This document shows, one piece after another, positions 34,333 through 42,893 of a stretch of DNA of 64,000 nucleotides. This stretch comes from an uncultured Lachnospiraceae bacterium (lineage in GTDB: Bacteria; Bacillota; Clostridia; Lachnospirales; Lachnospiraceae), in the NCBI GenBank assembly GCA_947564645.1, contig CANOCU010000006.1:1-64000 (forward strand), in the 5' to 3' direction. Under the pieces are notes generated by a model. The model was not told where the DNA came from. It saw nothing but the letters and a program-made list of their open reading frames with translations, and did not search any database. Positions within the stretch are counted from its first letter, which is position 1, and every line of letters begins with the position of its first letter. The position numbers were made by a program, and so were the translations under genes.

Positions 34333-35316
34333 ATGCTAAATACATCAGAATTTCACAGTTATATTGCCAATAACCAGTCAAATATCTGTCAGGTGACAGT
34401 GATGCAAGGCGGCAGGACCATTCTAAGCGATCAATGGAATGGCTACAAAGCCGACGATACGGTACATACGATGTCCGTTACGAAAAGCATTGTCTCCTTA
34501 TTGACAGGCATCGCCCTCGACCAGGGATTGATCGGCAGCATAGACGATCCTGTGTTAGATTATTTCCCTGATTATAAGATCAAACGAGGGGAAAAGACCA
34601 TTCAAAAAGTCACCTTGAAAAATCTTCTGACAATGACCGCACCCTATAAGTATAAGTCGGAACCCTGGTCAAAAATATGCGTGCAGGACGACTGGAGCAT
34701 TGCCGCTCTGGATTTCCTGGGCGGCAGGCGCGGCATAACGGGAGAATTTCAATACGCTACCCTCGGTATTCATATTCTCACAGGTATCATCGCGGCAGTA
34801 AGCCAAATGACAACGGCAGATTATGCAAATCAATATCTGTTTGAGCCTTTGGCGATCACACCAAGGAAGCTATATGTCGCTCCCGATGCCGAGGCGCACA
34901 AGGCTTTTACAGTCGGAAAGACACCGAAAGGCACGATCTGGTTCTCAGACAATAAGGGCGTTGGGGCTGCCGGATATGGACTCTGTCTGTCCGCTGAAGA
35001 AATGGCAAAGATCGGATCGCTCTGTCTGAACAAGGGCGTTTTTCATAACAAGCGTATTGTTTCCGAAAAATGGCTTGAAGAGAGCACCACGGTCAGACTG
35101 CGCTGCGGCGAAAAATTTCAAAATATGAAGTACGGTTATTTATGGTGGATCCTTGATGAAAACGAGGGCAGCTATGCGGCGATCGGCAATAGCGGAAATG
35201 TTATTTATATCAATCCCCAAAAGGAATTGGTCGCGGCGGTTTCCGGCTATTTCAAACCGACAGTGTTTGACCGGATTGATTTTATCAAAGAACACATAGA
35301 GAAAAAAATGGAATAG
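34333..35316 (+). CDS. Serine hydrolase, beta-lactamase/class C-like
   Basis: 327 residues, ATG preceded by GGGAGGG. The active-site SVTKS (Ser-x-x-Lys, about residues 48-52) and the YATLG (Tyr-x-Thr) motif near 139 are present; a later GNSGNVIYINP takes the place of the usual HTG strand. No signal peptide, so it probably acts in the cytoplasm and is an esterase or peptidase rather than a secreted beta-lactamase. It is divergent from blaI and shares the intergenic region, so it could be under the same repressor. Its C-terminal codons merge into an A-rich, roughly 16-bp repeated stretch (35310-35360). Confidence 0.85.
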   Translation: MLNTSEFHSYIANNQSNICQVTVMQGGRTILSDQWNGYKADDTVHTMSVTKSIVSLLTGIALDQGLIGSIDDPVLDYFPDYKIKRGEKTIQKVTLKNLLTMTAPYKYKSEPWSKICVQDDWSIAALDFLGGRRGITGEFQYATLGIHILTGIIAAVSQMTTADYANQYLFEPLAITPRKLYVAPDAEAHKAFTVGKTPKGTIWFSDNKGVGAAGYGLCLSAEEMAKIGSLCLNKGVFHNKRIVSEKWLEESTTVRLRCGEKFQNMKYGYLWWILDENEGSYAAIGNSGNVIYINPQKELVAAVSGYFKPTVFDRIDFIKEHIEKKME

Positions 35317-35472
35317 AAAAAAGTGGATATAGAAAAAAGTGGAATAGAAAGCAGGGAATACGGAAACATTGCCTGCGTACGGTACGGCAAAGAAACGGCC
35401 ATACCCGGCTGTATAGCAGCCGGATATGACCTCACTTCTGGCAGTTCTTATCATATCTTATCTTATCTTGTC

Positions 35473-36570
35473 TTATCGCTGTACCCGCGCGCCTGCGCCG
35501 CCCATGATTGCTTCCACTTCTTTCCGGCTAGCCATGGTAGTGTCGCCCGGCGTGGTCATCGCCAGCGCACCGTGCGCCGCTCCGTAATTGACCGCCGTCT
35601 CGGCGTCGCTTGTTGTCATCAGGCCGTAAATCAGTCCGGACGCAAAGGAGTCTCCGCCGCCCACGCGGTCCATGATCTCCAGTCCCTTGTAGTCCTTCGC
35701 CTTGTAGATCTCGCCGTCTGCCCAGCAGATCGCACTCCAGTCGTTCACCGTGGCCGTCTTTACCTCGCGCAGCGTGGTGGCAACCACCTTGAAATTCGGA
35801 TACACTTCCGCTGCATGGTTGATCATCTTCTTATAACCGTCCAAGTTCAGTTCTTTCAGATTTTCGTCGTTGCCTTCGATCTCGAATCCGAGACAAGCCG
35901 TGAAGTCCTCCTCGTTACCGATCATCACATCCACGTACTTCGCGATCTCCTTATTGACTTCCTGCGCCTTGGCAAGGCCGCCGATGGCGCTCCACATGGA
36001 AGGCCGGTAGTTCAAGTCGTAAGAGACTACGGTTCCGTACTTCTTGGCCGTCCTGATCGCCGCCAGTACCGTCTCGCAGGACTGTTCGGACAACGCCGCA
36101 TAGATGCCGCCGGTATGCAGCCAGCGCACACCCAGTTCCCCGAAAATATGTTCAAAATCGAAATCCTCCGGCGTAGCCTTTGAAATCGCCGTATTCGCCC
36201 GGTCGGAACATCCCACCGCCCCGCGGATGCCAAAGCCCCGCTCCGTAAAGTTCAGGCCGTTTCTGCAGGTCCTGCCGATCCCGTCCGTCTTCATCCATTT
36301 GATCAGGGAAGTGTCCACGCCGCCCTGCAGAATGAAATCTTCCATCAGCATACCGACCTCATTATCCGCAAACGCCGTGATCACGCCCGTCTTTAAGCCA
36401 AAACATCTGCGCAGCCCGCGGACAACGTTATATTCGCCGCCGCCTTCCCAGGCCCGGAAGCTTCTGGCTGTCCGGATCCGTCCCTCACCCGGATCCAGGC
36501 GCAGCATTACCTCGCCCAACGACACCGCATCATATGTGCATTCTTTTTCAGGTCTTAAATTCAGTTCCAT
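35473..36570 (-). CDS. kdgK: 2-keto-3-deoxygluconate kinase (PfkB family)
   Basis: 365 residues, start preceded by AAGGAGA. PfkB signatures: YDAVSLGEVMLRLDPGEGRI at the N-terminus, the WEGGGEYNVVRGL substrate-binding region, and the ATP/catalytic motif DRVGGGDSFASGLIYG near residue 315. The N-terminus and the YDLNYRPSMW segment match KDG kinases. Reaction: 2-dehydro-3-deoxy-D-gluconate plus ATP to KDPG. Its neighbours on the same strand, KDPG aldolase and an IlvD/Edd dehydratase behind a GntP permease, fit exactly. Last gene of that operon; short TCTTA repeats lie around its stop. Confidence 0.9.
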   Translation of the reverse strand: MELNLRPEKECTYDAVSLGEVMLRLDPGEGRIRTARSFRAWEGGGEYNVVRGLRRCFGLKTGVITAFADNEVGMLMEDFILQGGVDTSLIKWMKTDGIGRTCRNGLNFTERGFGIRGAVGCSDRANTAISKATPEDFDFEHIFGELGVRWLHTGGIYAALSEQSCETVLAAIRTAKKYGTVVSYDLNYRPSMWSAIGGLAKAQEVNKEIAKYVDVMIGNEEDFTACLGFEIEGNDENLKELNLDGYKKMINHAAEVYPNFKVVATTLREVKTATVNDWSAICWADGEIYKAKDYKGLEIMDRVGGGDSFASGLIYGLMTTSDAETAVNYGAAHGALAMTTPGDTTMASRKEVEAIMGGAGARVQR

Positions 36571-36661
36571 AGTGTTCTCCTTTTCATCCTTTCAGCGCAG
36601 CGAGTGCGCAGAACTGTTGCCATAAGTGTTCCTTCCATCCTTATCTGCTGACGGATACGGC

Positions 36662-37303
36662 TTACTGCTCCCGGATCGACGCTGCCAGTTCCACGGCTTC
36701 CTTCGTCAGTTCCCGGATCTTATCAAACTCCCCGTTTCGTATCATATCGCCCTTCACCATCCAGCTTCCGCCGCAGCACAGAATCTTGTTAAACTTAAGA
36801 TAATCCGCCAGATTCTTCGCGCTGATGCCGCCCGTGGGCATGAATTTCACCATGGTATAGGGAGCCGCCATAGCCTTGATCATAGCCACGCCGCCGGCCT
36901 GCTCTGCCGGGAAGAATTTCACCACCTGCAGGCCCCTCTTGACTGCCTGCGCCACTTCGGAGGGAGTAATACATCCCGGAAAAACAGGAATCTCCTTTTC
37001 CAGACAGTAGTCCACGATCTCCGGATCGAAGCCGGGACTGACGATGAACTTCGCCCCGGCCGCCACCGCCCGGTCCACCTGCTCTGTCGTCAGCACCGTT
37101 CCCGCACCAACCAACATCTCGGGATATTTCTCACTCATCAGCCGGATGGACTCTTCCGCCGCCTCCGTGCGGAAAGTCACCTCCGCGCAGGGCAGTCCGC
37201 CCGCCACCAGCGCCTCCGCTAACGGCAGCGCGTCCTTCGCATCTTCCAGTACCACCACCGGCACTACGCCGTATTCATAAAATTGTTCCGCTATTGTTTT
37301 CAT
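36662..37303 (-). CDS. eda: KHG/KDPG aldolase
   Basis: 213 residues, start preceded by GAAAGGAAAAACAC. A class I aldolase TIM barrel with GGLPCAEVTFRTEAAEESIR, MLVGAGTVLTTEQVDRAVAA, FIVSPGFDPEIVDYC and the Schiff-base lysine in LQVVKFFPAEQAGGV. Near the end PTGGISAKNLADYL binds the phosphate. Reaction: KDPG to pyruvate and glyceraldehyde-3-phosphate. It sits between the kinase and the dehydratase genes in the same operon, 91 bp from kdgK. Confidence 0.94.
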   Translation of the reverse strand: MKTIAEQFYEYGVVPVVVLEDAKDALPLAEALVAGGLPCAEVTFRTEAAEESIRLMSEKYPEMLVGAGTVLTTEQVDRAVAAGAKFIVSPGFDPEIVDYCLEKEIPVFPGCITPSEVAQAVKRGLQVVKFFPAEQAGGVAMIKAMAAPYTMVKFMPTGGISAKNLADYLKFNKILCCGGSWMVKGDMIRNGEFDKIRELTKEAVELAASIREQ

Positions 37304-37420
37304 GTGTTTTTCCTTTCTTGCATCCTATTCATGTCATTCATGATTTTTACGTGCCGGCACCTGCCAGCACAGGCGGAAGTAGATTCCGTAGGAGCCCCTT
37401 AAAAAGCGTCCGTACCCGCA

Positions 37421-39166
37421 TCAATACTCCAAATACGCCCCTTTCATCGGGCTTGCCGCATGTTCGCTGAACAGTCTTAAGACCCCCTTCTTATACTTAG
37501 GCTCCCTGGGCTTCCAGTTCTTCTTCCGCTCTTCTAAGACCGCCGCCACTTCCTCCATAGTCTTGCGCTCTCCGGCAATGCCGATGATATTTAACTTCCG
37601 CTCTTCCACATCGATCTCGATCAGATCTCCTTCTTCCACCAGTGCGATCGGCCCGCAGTCCACCGCTTCCGGGCTGCAGTGTCCGATCACCGGCCCCGTG
37701 GACGCACCGGAGAACCGGCCGTCCGTGATCAGCGCAATGCTCCTGCCCAGTTCCTTGTCACTGCTGATGGCCTCGGAAGTATAGAACATCTCCGGCATAC
37801 CGCTTCCCTTCGGCCCTTCATAGCGGATGAAGACCGCATCTCCTTTTTCCACCTTATGTTTCAGGACCGCATCCAGACATTCTTCCTCACTGTCAAAAGG
37901 TCTGGCCCGGAGAACGGCCTTAAACATCTCCTTCGGACAGGCCGTATGCTTGATGACGGCTCCCTCCGGCGCCAGATTGCCCCGCAGAATGGCGATGCTG
38001 CCGTCTGTCCCGAGAGCCTTATCATAAGGACGGATGATATCTTCCCTGGTCAGCGATACATGATACCGCTCGTTGAACTCCTGCAGCCACTTTTCACACC
38101 GCTCATAGAACCCGTTCTTCTTCAATTCGTCCAGGTTCTCTCCCAGCGTCCTGCCCGTCACGGTCATCACATCCAGATGCAGATGCTCTCTGATCTCCTC
38201 CATGATCGCCGGCACGCCGCCCGCATAGTAGAAGCACTCCGCCGGCCAGCGTCCTGCCGGGCGCACATCCAGAAGATATCTGGCATTCCTATGCAGCCTG
38301 TCAAACGTATCGCCCGTAACCTCCAGCCCGAATTCGTGCGCGATCGCCGGGATATGCAACAGACAGTTGGTGCTGCCGGACACGGCCGCATGCACCAGAA
38401 TCGCATTCTCGAAGCTATCCATGGTGATCATCTCACTGGGACGCATATGCGGCATCGTAGCCAGCTTCACCGCCTGCGCTCCTGCCTCTCTGGCAAACCG
38501 CAGCAAGTCAGGACTCGTGGCCGGCATCAGTGCGCTGCCCGGCAGCGCCAGGCCCAGCGCCTCCGCCATGATCTGCATCGTGGAAGCCGTACCGATAAAG
38601 GAGCATGCCCCGCAGCTGGGACAGGCGTTGCATTTCGCCCAGTTCAGCTTCTCCTCATCGATCTCACCGCGCTGGTATTTGGCGCTGTACATGCCCAGCT
38701 GCTCTAAGGTGAGCATCTCCGGCCCGGCATTCATGGTACCGCCCGGCACTACCACGCAGGGCACATTCGCTCTCGCCAGCCCCATCAGATTCGCCGGCAT
38801 CCCCTTGTCGCAGCTTGCCAGATAGACTGCCGCATCAAAAGGCGTGGCGCCCGCATGGATCTCGATCATATTGGCGATCATCTCCCGGCTCGCCAGACTG
38901 TAATTGATGCCGTCCGTCCCCTGGCTCTCACCGTCGCAGATATCCGTACAGTAATACCTTGCGCCATGTCCGCCGGCCTCCTCGACACCCTTCTTCACCT
39001 CTTCCACCAACAGGTTTAAATGTCCGCTTCCCGGATGGCTGTCGCCGTAAGTGCTCTCGATCATCACCTGCACCTTCGAAAGATCCTCCGGCTTCCACCC
39101 CGTCCCGATCCGCAGCGGATCAAGTTCCGGCGCCAGCTTACGCATTTCCTGACTTTTTAATTCCAT
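37421..39166 (-). CDS. IlvD/Edd family sugar-acid dehydratase
   Basis: 581 residues, start preceded by AAGGAGAAGAAGGGGT. Iron-sulfur cluster cysteines are in ASCDKGMPANLMGL (about 120) and CNACPSCGACSFIGTAS (about 190), and the C-terminal TDGRFSGASTGPVIGHCSPE is the family signature. The family covers dihydroxy-acid dehydratase, 6-phosphogluconate dehydratase and aldonic-acid dehydratases. Here the operon contains a GntP permease, a KDG kinase and an aldolase, and no branched-chain amino acid genes. A gluconate-type dehydratase that makes KDG is therefore more likely than IlvD. This would be a semi-phosphorylative Entner-Doudoroff route. Confidence 0.87.
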   Translation of the reverse strand: MELKSQEMRKLAPELDPLRIGTGWKPEDLSKVQVMIESTYGDSHPGSGHLNLLVEEVKKGVEEAGGHGARYYCTDICDGESQGTDGINYSLASREMIANMIEIHAGATPFDAAVYLASCDKGMPANLMGLARANVPCVVVPGGTMNAGPEMLTLEQLGMYSAKYQRGEIDEEKLNWAKCNACPSCGACSFIGTASTMQIMAEALGLALPGSALMPATSPDLLRFAREAGAQAVKLATMPHMRPSEMITMDSFENAILVHAAVSGSTNCLLHIPAIAHEFGLEVTGDTFDRLHRNARYLLDVRPAGRWPAECFYYAGGVPAIMEEIREHLHLDVMTVTGRTLGENLDELKKNGFYERCEKWLQEFNERYHVSLTREDIIRPYDKALGTDGSIAILRGNLAPEGAVIKHTACPKEMFKAVLRARPFDSEEECLDAVLKHKVEKGDAVFIRYEGPKGSGMPEMFYTSEAISSDKELGRSIALITDGRFSGASTGPVIGHCSPEAVDCGPIALVEEGDLIEIDVEERKLNIIGIAGERKTMEEVAAVLEERKKNWKPREPKYKKGVLRLFSEHAASPMKGAYLEY

Positions 39167-39599
39167 ACCCCTTCTTCTCCTTTCCTTTTCTTAAATCTTT
39201 TCTTATATTCCCGCTGACACGCTTCAACACGGTCATCTGATATATTTTTTCCCTTTTACACCTCTTTCGGAAGATGTGTATATCTATATTTTTTTAAATG
39301 TGGCAAACCTGTTTCAGTGCACAGGCGGTTTGGGACTGGCCTTCCTCTAAGCAAACCCTTCGAGGGCGCTCTTTGCGGAGACGAAATCCACTGCTTACGC
39401 AGACTTAGAGACGAAGGTTTACCGGAGTCTCTTAGTCGGAGTTAGCAGTTAGTTCGGCGGAGCTTTGCCCTGTTTGTGTGAGGAAGGCCAGCCCCAAACC
39501 GACGTCCGGTTTCTACATTCCACAGCCCTGCCTTTTCCCCACACCCAAACAGTCACCTCTCTGCACAGAGAATATCCGCACTATTAACATCCCTTCACG
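39167..39599. other. 433-bp spacer inside the gluconate-type operon
   Basis: No protein gene is evident. It is largely filled by the inverted-repeat element at 39326-39501. It separates the permease gene from the dehydratase gene on the same strand, so it would be part of a shared transcript unless a second promoter exists. Confidence 0.5.
39326..39501. repeat. 176-bp inverted-repeat element of unknown kind
   Basis: Two 22-bp arms at 39326-39347 (beginning CGGTTTGGGACTGGC) and 39480-39501 (beginning GAGGAAGGCCAGC) pair with a single mismatch. They enclose about 132 bp that has further partial pairings, such as AGAGAC with GTCTCT and CTGC-ttac-GCAG. No open frame of note is inside. It could be a MITE-like element or a structured RNA within the operon transcript. 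Confidence 0.65.
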
Positions 39600-40958
39600 C
39601 TACGCGAAGAACGAGATGATCAGCGCCACCACGAATCCGGTTCCGCCCACCAGCGTCTCCATGATCGTCCATGTCTTAAGCGTCGTCTTCTCATCCATTC
39701 CCACCAGCGACTTTACCAGCCAGAACCCGGAGTCGTTGAAATGGGAACATACCGTCGCGCCGCCTGCCACTGCCGCAGTTGTGCAGGCCAGATATAACGG
39801 AGACAGATCCGCGATCCCCGGCATTGCCGCGATAATGCCTGCTGCCATCGTCATGGCCACCGTCGCGGAACCCACACAGATCCTGACTAATGCCGCCACG
39901 ATAAACGCCACCACCACGATCGGCAGATTCGCCGAAGACACCGCATTGCCGATCAGATCACCTAGCCCCGAATACTGCAGCATATACCGCAGCACACCGC
40001 CGCAGGCCGTTACCAACAGGATCAGTCCGGTAGGCTCCAGCGACTTGGTCATGATCTTCTCCAGTTCTTCCATATTGTAGCCATGTTTCAGACCGAGGAT
40101 CAGCATCGCCGCGATCGTCGCGATCAGCAGCGCCACGAAAGGCTCTCCCAGGAAGCCGAAGATCGGCGAAAGGGCGCTTAATGCCGGTACGACTCCCGCT
40201 ACGGAATCCAGAATAATGAGTACCAGCGGGATCAGGATGATGCCTACGATCGTCCAGAACTTCGGCAGCTTCGACTCGTCGAAGTCCGCCTGGTTCGCCA
40301 CATGTTCCGGCACCGGCACCATATACTTATTACCGCAGATGGAACCCCATACCGGCCCCGCGACCACCATGGCAAAGATGCCGCAAAGAACGCCTACCAT
40401 AATCACCCAGCCCAGTTCTACATTCAGCATGGTCGCCACCAATACCGGTCCCGGCGTGGGCGGAATAAACGCATGTCCTACCGCCAGTCCTGCTAACAGC
40501 GGGATCGCATAGAACAGGGAAGAGCGGTTCGTTCTCTTCGCCAACGAGAATGCCAGTGGAATCAGAATAATCAAGCCTGCATCGAAGAACACCGGCATGG
40601 CGATGACCAGGCCCGTAATGCCTAACGCCCAGGCCGCTTTTTTATCCCCAAACCACCGTACCATACTGACTGCCAGCGTCTGCGCGCCGCCCGATGCCTC
40701 CAGGATCGCCCCGAACATGGAACCTAAGCCTACTAACAATGCGATTCCCTTCAATGTGTTTCCGATACCGTCATTTACCGCCGTCACAATGTTCTCGAAA
40801 GGCATACCTGCCCCGAGTCCGATCACGATCGCCCCCACCAGAATGGAAACCATCGCCTGTACCTTAAACTTAATGATCAACAAAAGTAATACCGCAAGCC
40901 CCAGAATTGCCGCGATCACCAATCTGGTTGGATTTAATGCCATTGCCTCACCAGCCAT
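39600..40958 (-). CDS. GntP family gluconate:proton symporter
   Basis: 452 residues, start preceded by AGGAGGG. About twelve to fourteen membrane segments. GntP-type features are the N-terminal RLVIAAILGLAVLLLLIIKF, FFDAGLIILIPLAFSLAKRT, the IPPTPGPVLVATMLNVELGW motif, and near the C-terminus STATVAMTMAAG-like (VGSATVAMTMAAGIIAAMPG). These carry gluconate, idonate or related sugar acids into the cell with protons. First gene of the operon that continues with the dehydratase. Its promoter is flanked by two identical-type operators. Confidence 0.92.
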   Translation of the reverse strand: MAGEAMALNPTRLVIAAILGLAVLLLLIIKFKVQAMVSILVGAIVIGLGAGMPFENIVTAVNDGIGNTLKGIALLVGLGSMFGAILEASGGAQTLAVSMVRWFGDKKAAWALGITGLVIAMPVFFDAGLIILIPLAFSLAKRTNRSSLFYAIPLLAGLAVGHAFIPPTPGPVLVATMLNVELGWVIMVGVLCGIFAMVVAGPVWGSICGNKYMVPVPEHVANQADFDESKLPKFWTIVGIILIPLVLIILDSVAGVVPALSALSPIFGFLGEPFVALLIATIAAMLILGLKHGYNMEELEKIMTKSLEPTGLILLVTACGGVLRYMLQYSGLGDLIGNAVSSANLPIVVVAFIVAALVRICVGSATVAMTMAAGIIAAMPGIADLSPLYLACTTAAVAGGATVCSHFNDSGFWLVKSLVGMDEKTTLKTWTIMETLVGGTGFVVALIISFFA

Positions 40959-41052
40959 AATTTAAACCCTCCTATTTTCCTTATCCTTCTTTCTTTTTTC
41001 GGTTATGATTCTTTTATACTTTTTGAGCTTCTGTTTGTCCCAACATTCTATA

Positions 41053-41123
41053 ACATCTGACGTCTTATGTTATTGTGGCTAAATTATATAATTACCACGC
41101 TTTTTGTTCAAGACATCTGATGT
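41053..41123 (-). promoter_or_regulatory. gntP operon promoter flanked by two GntR-type operators
   Basis: On the minus strand TTGAAC (41106-41111) and TATAAT (41083-41088) are 17 bp apart. ACATCTGATGT (41113-41123) lies directly upstream of the -35 box, and ACATCTGACGT (41053-41063) lies 60 bp away, downstream of the start site. The spacing allows looping or double blocking by the FadR-type regulator encoded at 42.1-42.8 kb. Confidence 0.75.
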
Positions 41124-41214
41124 ATTTATTTTCAGTTCTATATTTTGCACAAAAAATGATGGGTAATTCCTGCTAATACCCACCATCTTTTGTTTATTAT
41201 TTCCATTTATTTTT

Positions 41215-41667
41215 TCAGTCGTTTGTGGGAGAGTCGAAGTTGTCTGATGTATCTAACAGAATCGTCTCCAAATATCTTTCTACCAGGACCACTACTTCCT
41301 CTGCTGTTCTTAACTGCTCCTCTGCATCCTCCGCAGAAACTATATAAAAATCATCATAGTCACTTGCATGGCGTATTTCCTGCGCTCTGCTGATCTTTTT
41401 GCTTATTTCTTTATGAAAAATTCCTGTATGAACGAAATCCTTATTAAAATTTCCTATTACCTGCGCATGTTGTTTGTATGCTTTAAATTTCAGAGCAAGA
41501 CATGCAGATATAGCTCTGAAAATCGCATAATAGGCCCTGTTATTAGATGTCCTGTATTGCCCGCTCGCATAGTTCATGCGTGCAGCCTCCAAATCCTCTT
41601 TTGCCGTATGAAGCCTATATGCCGCTAATTCCTTTGCGCCACCCTTGTCATCCAGATCAAGCTGCAT
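41215..41667 (-). CDS. HEPN domain protein
   Basis: 150 residues. ATG lies inside the end of the nucleotidyltransferase gene (11-nt overlap), with AAGGAGTAGAACTTT before it. The helical core reads LAAYRLHTAKEDLEAARMNY then RTSNNRAYYAIFRAISACLA. In the usual HEPN motif RAYYAxFHA the final His completes the RNase RX4-6H site; here it is Arg. It pairs with an MNT nucleotidyltransferase, as in the HEPN-MNT toxin-antitoxin group. The missing His suggests either loss of RNase activity or a non-toxic variant. More AT-rich than its surroundings. Confidence 0.8.
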   Translation of the reverse strand: MQLDLDDKGGAKELAAYRLHTAKEDLEAARMNYASGQYRTSNNRAYYAIFRAISACLALKFKAYKQHAQVIGNFNKDFVHTGIFHKEISKKISRAQEIRHASDYDDFYIVSAEDAEEQLRTAEEVVVLVERYLETILLDTSDNFDSPTND

Positions 41668-41995
41668 AAAGTTCTACTCCTTCTTTCTTGATATTATAAT
41701 AAAACGGATATGCTCTAAGCCATCTGTTAAAGTGATCCAGATTTTTGACAATCGGCATTATCATTAAACCATAGTCGAAATTATAGTCAAATGTCACATC
41801 TGAAAGCCGCCGTCCCCTTTCTCTGATCTCTTCATCTGCCAGATCGACTAATATCATAATATCAATATCTGAATCTTCCTGAAAATCGCCTCTTGCATAG
41901 GAACCATATAAAATTACATTTTTTAACCGGCCTCCATATAATTTACGCACATCATCCACATATTTCCGTAATATTTCATTTACACTTTGCGACAT
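41657..41995 (-). CDS. MNT-type nucleotidyltransferase
   Basis: 112 residues, start preceded by GGGAGAGAG. The nucleotidyltransferase motif is complete: VILYGSYARGDFQEDSDIDI (Gly-Ser, then Asp-x-Asp at about 45-47). In HEPN-MNT pairs this protein neutralises the HEPN partner, in some cases by adding AMP groups to a tyrosine near the HEPN site. It is cotranscribed and overlapping with the HEPN gene. The pair stands between the gntR-type regulator and its likely target operon. Confidence 0.87.
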   Translation of the reverse strand: MSQSVNEILRKYVDDVRKLYGGRLKNVILYGSYARGDFQEDSDIDIMILVDLADEEIRERGRRLSDVTFDYNFDYGLMIMPIVKNLDHFNRWLRAYPFYYNIKKEGVELYAA

Positions 41996-42081
41996 ACCAC
42001 CACTCTCTCCCTATTCTCTTCTTGGCAGAATACTCTTACCCAGTTTTCCTGTCAATCTATGGGAACCGACATAAGATTCCT

Positions 42082-42828
42082 CTATTCCAGCCCTCTCTCC
42101 TCGATAATCTTCATGATCGCCTGCCTGTTATACGTCAGATGCATCATCATGGCGCATCTGGCGCCCACCGAATCCCGCTTCAGCACGGCATCCGTCACCG
42201 CCCGGTGCGTCTTCAGCGTCTCCTCCATCAGCATATGATGCGTCAGATTGGCGAAGGTATAGACTGCCGTATTTATAACCGGGATCAATGTCTCCACCAC
42301 CTGGTTTTTGCTGCAGCGGGCAATACAGGTATGAAATTCGATATCCTTGCTGATATGGTTGCGGTTACTTCGGTACAGCTGTTCCGTCTCGTCACACAGC
42401 CGCTTTAAGAGTTTAAGTTCCTCCCCGGACGCATTCCTGCAGGCCAGCGCCGCAATCTCCGGCTCGATCATCAGCCGCACCTCGAACAGATCCAGCGCCA
42501 GCTTATATTTGTCTTCGATCTTACCGAACCCCAGCGGGTCAACCTCTATGGAATTGGTATTGATCACATAAGTGCCGGAACCTCTGCGCACCTCCAGGAT
42601 CCCCCGGGATACCAGGCCCTTCACCGCTTCTCTGATCGTACTCCTGCCCACGCCGAACCGCTCGGCCAGTTCGAATTCATTGGGGATCTTCTGTCCCGGC
42701 TCCACCGGCTCCTGCAGGATATATTTCATCAGTTCGTCCTCTGTCCTGGCTCCCAACGGCTTCCTGTTCCTTTTATCTGCGCTGTACATAAACGGTCTGT
42801 CCTCCCACCGGATTTCCTTTTCAATCAT
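42082..42828 (-). CDS. GntR family regulator, FadR subfamily
   Basis: 248 residues. N-terminal winged helix: GQKIPNEFELAERFGVGRST then IREAVKGLVSRGILEVRRGS (about 50-85). The all-helical FadR C-domain follows (LFEVRLMIEPEIAALACRNA; DIEFHTCIARCSKNQVVETL; HRAVTDAVLKRDSVGARCAM), with the metal-binding Asp/His pattern. Such regulators respond to sugar acids. The two ACATCTGAYGT sites at the gntP operon promoter are the likely targets. The MNT-HEPN pair separates regulator and operon. Confidence 0.9.
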   Translation of the reverse strand: MIEKEIRWEDRPFMYSADKRNRKPLGARTEDELMKYILQEPVEPGQKIPNEFELAERFGVGRSTIREAVKGLVSRGILEVRRGSGTYVINTNSIEVDPLGFGKIEDKYKLALDLFEVRLMIEPEIAALACRNASGEELKLLKRLCDETEQLYRSNRNHISKDIEFHTCIARCSKNQVVETLIPVINTAVYTFANLTHHMLMEETLKTHRAVTDAVLKRDSVGARCAMMMHLTYNRQAIMKIIEERGLE

Positions 42829-42859
42829 CTTATCCCTATTCTACCACTTTTATCCGCTT

Positions 42860-42893
42860 TATGGGAATATCGGAATTTCATGATATTCCCATA
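42860..42893. promoter_or_regulatory. Perfect 12-bp inverted repeat over the treC stop
   Basis: TATGGGAATATC and GATATTCCCATA flank a 10-nt loop. It covers the last codons and stop of treC and lies just before the gntR-type start. No T tract follows, so it may be an mRNA 3'-end hairpin or an operator rather than a standard terminator. Confidence 0.5.

Noticed and set aside
34333..35316. Secreted beta-lactamase giving penicillin resistance
   Set aside because: There is no signal peptide and the third active-site motif is not the usual KTG/HTG, so a general serine hydrolase call is safer despite the BlaI/BlaR1 neighbours.
37421..39166. Dihydroxy-acid dehydratase (ilvD)
   Set aside because: The sequence fits the IlvD/Edd family, but all neighbours belong to sugar-acid use and none to branched-chain amino acid synthesis.
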